In this document: positions 63,991-64,000 of the stretch, piece after piece
How the letters are laid out: every line of letters begins with the position of its first letter
Numbering within the stretch: the first letter of the stretch is position 1
From: Mesostigma viride
Taxonomy: Eukaryota; Streptophyta; Mesostigmatophyceae; Mesostigmatales; Mesostigmataceae
Direction of reading: 5' to 3'
Assembly (NCBI GenBank): GCA_009746045.1
Contig: RPFO01002047.1
Coordinates: 64,001 to 128,000, forward strand
Length of the DNA: 64,000 nucleotides
Program-made: the position numbers and the translations under genes
The notes under the pieces: model-generated
Seen by the model: only the letters and a program-made list of their open reading frames with translations
Databases searched by the model: none
Told to the model about the DNA's origin: nothing

Positions 63991-64000
63991 CTCGCGACGG

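Larger units (their letters stand above)
51690..64000 (-). mobile_element. Endogenous polinton-like-virus-type element (incomplete)
   Basis: Closely spaced minus-strand genes without introns, with spacings of 2-35 bases or short overlaps, contrast with the intron-rich host genes. The set includes a probable double-jelly-roll major capsid protein, a penton-like minor capsid protein, a small amphipathic protein, a C2H2 protein, a fibre-like Ig/LamG protein and, past the right direct repeat, an origin-binding-protein-like helicase. This is the character of PLVs/virophages of algae. Packaging ATPase, protease, integrase and polymerase were not seen. The element runs off the right end, and its left limit is taken as the end of the left direct repeat. 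Confidence 0.75.

Overview
The window looks like nuclear DNA of a green-lineage microalga. It holds a cytosolic-type fructose-1,6-bisphosphatase gene split into 13 exons with GT-AG introns, plant/green-algal TTTAGGG-type telomere-like tracts inside the sequence, a proline-rod surface glycoprotein, very many micro- and minisatellites, LTR- and LINE-type retroelement debris, and a block of compact genes typical of polinton-like viruses (PLVs). A prasinophyte such as Cymbomonas, or Tetraselmis, would fit, but the species is inference only.

Layout. 1-840: minisatellite and imperfect repeats. 840-6122 (+): one giant ORF with a DUF7869-like, transposase-related domain, a Gly/Ala-rich repeat of about 620 residues and an acidic end. 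7525-18103 (+): ten recognisable exons of a modular membrane glycoprotein (three IPT/TIG exons, a PPC-like domain, a proline rod, a SEA-like module, a Cys-rich module, one TM helix and a short tail); its 5' end was not found. 18.2-22.5 kb (-): a decayed gag-integrase retroelement without reverse transcriptase. 22.5-30.8 kb: dispersed repeats and two LINE ORF1 copies in opposite orientation. 30.8-31.9 kb (-): possible exons of an unrecognised gene around a (CCCG)n array. 33760-47503 (+): the complete FBPase gene, 340 codons over 13.7 kb, with introns swollen by satellites and by repeated copies of its own exon edges. 48.4-50.9 kb (+): 5'-truncated LINE with RT and a TTAA-rich tail.

50.9-64 kb: a virus-like region. 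Two nearly identical direct repeats (813 and 1033 bp), built of 110-bp palindromic units and carrying a TTTAGGG-type tract, flank 9.5 kb of closely packed minus-strand genes: a probable major capsid protein, a minor capsid/penton-like protein, a small amphipathic protein, a zinc-finger protein, an Ig-like/LamG fibre-like protein broken by several frame changes, and several unknown structural-type proteins. Beyond the right repeat lies a herpesvirus-origin-binding-protein-like SF2 helicase that runs off the window. No packaging ATPase, protease, integrase or DNA polymerase was seen, so the element is incomplete, rearranged, or continues to the right.

The capsid genes point to virion assembly and the helicase to replication. 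The FBPase (gluconeogenesis/sucrose synthesis) and the surface glycoprotein are the clear host genes. All product names rest on reading the sequence by eye; no database search was possible.
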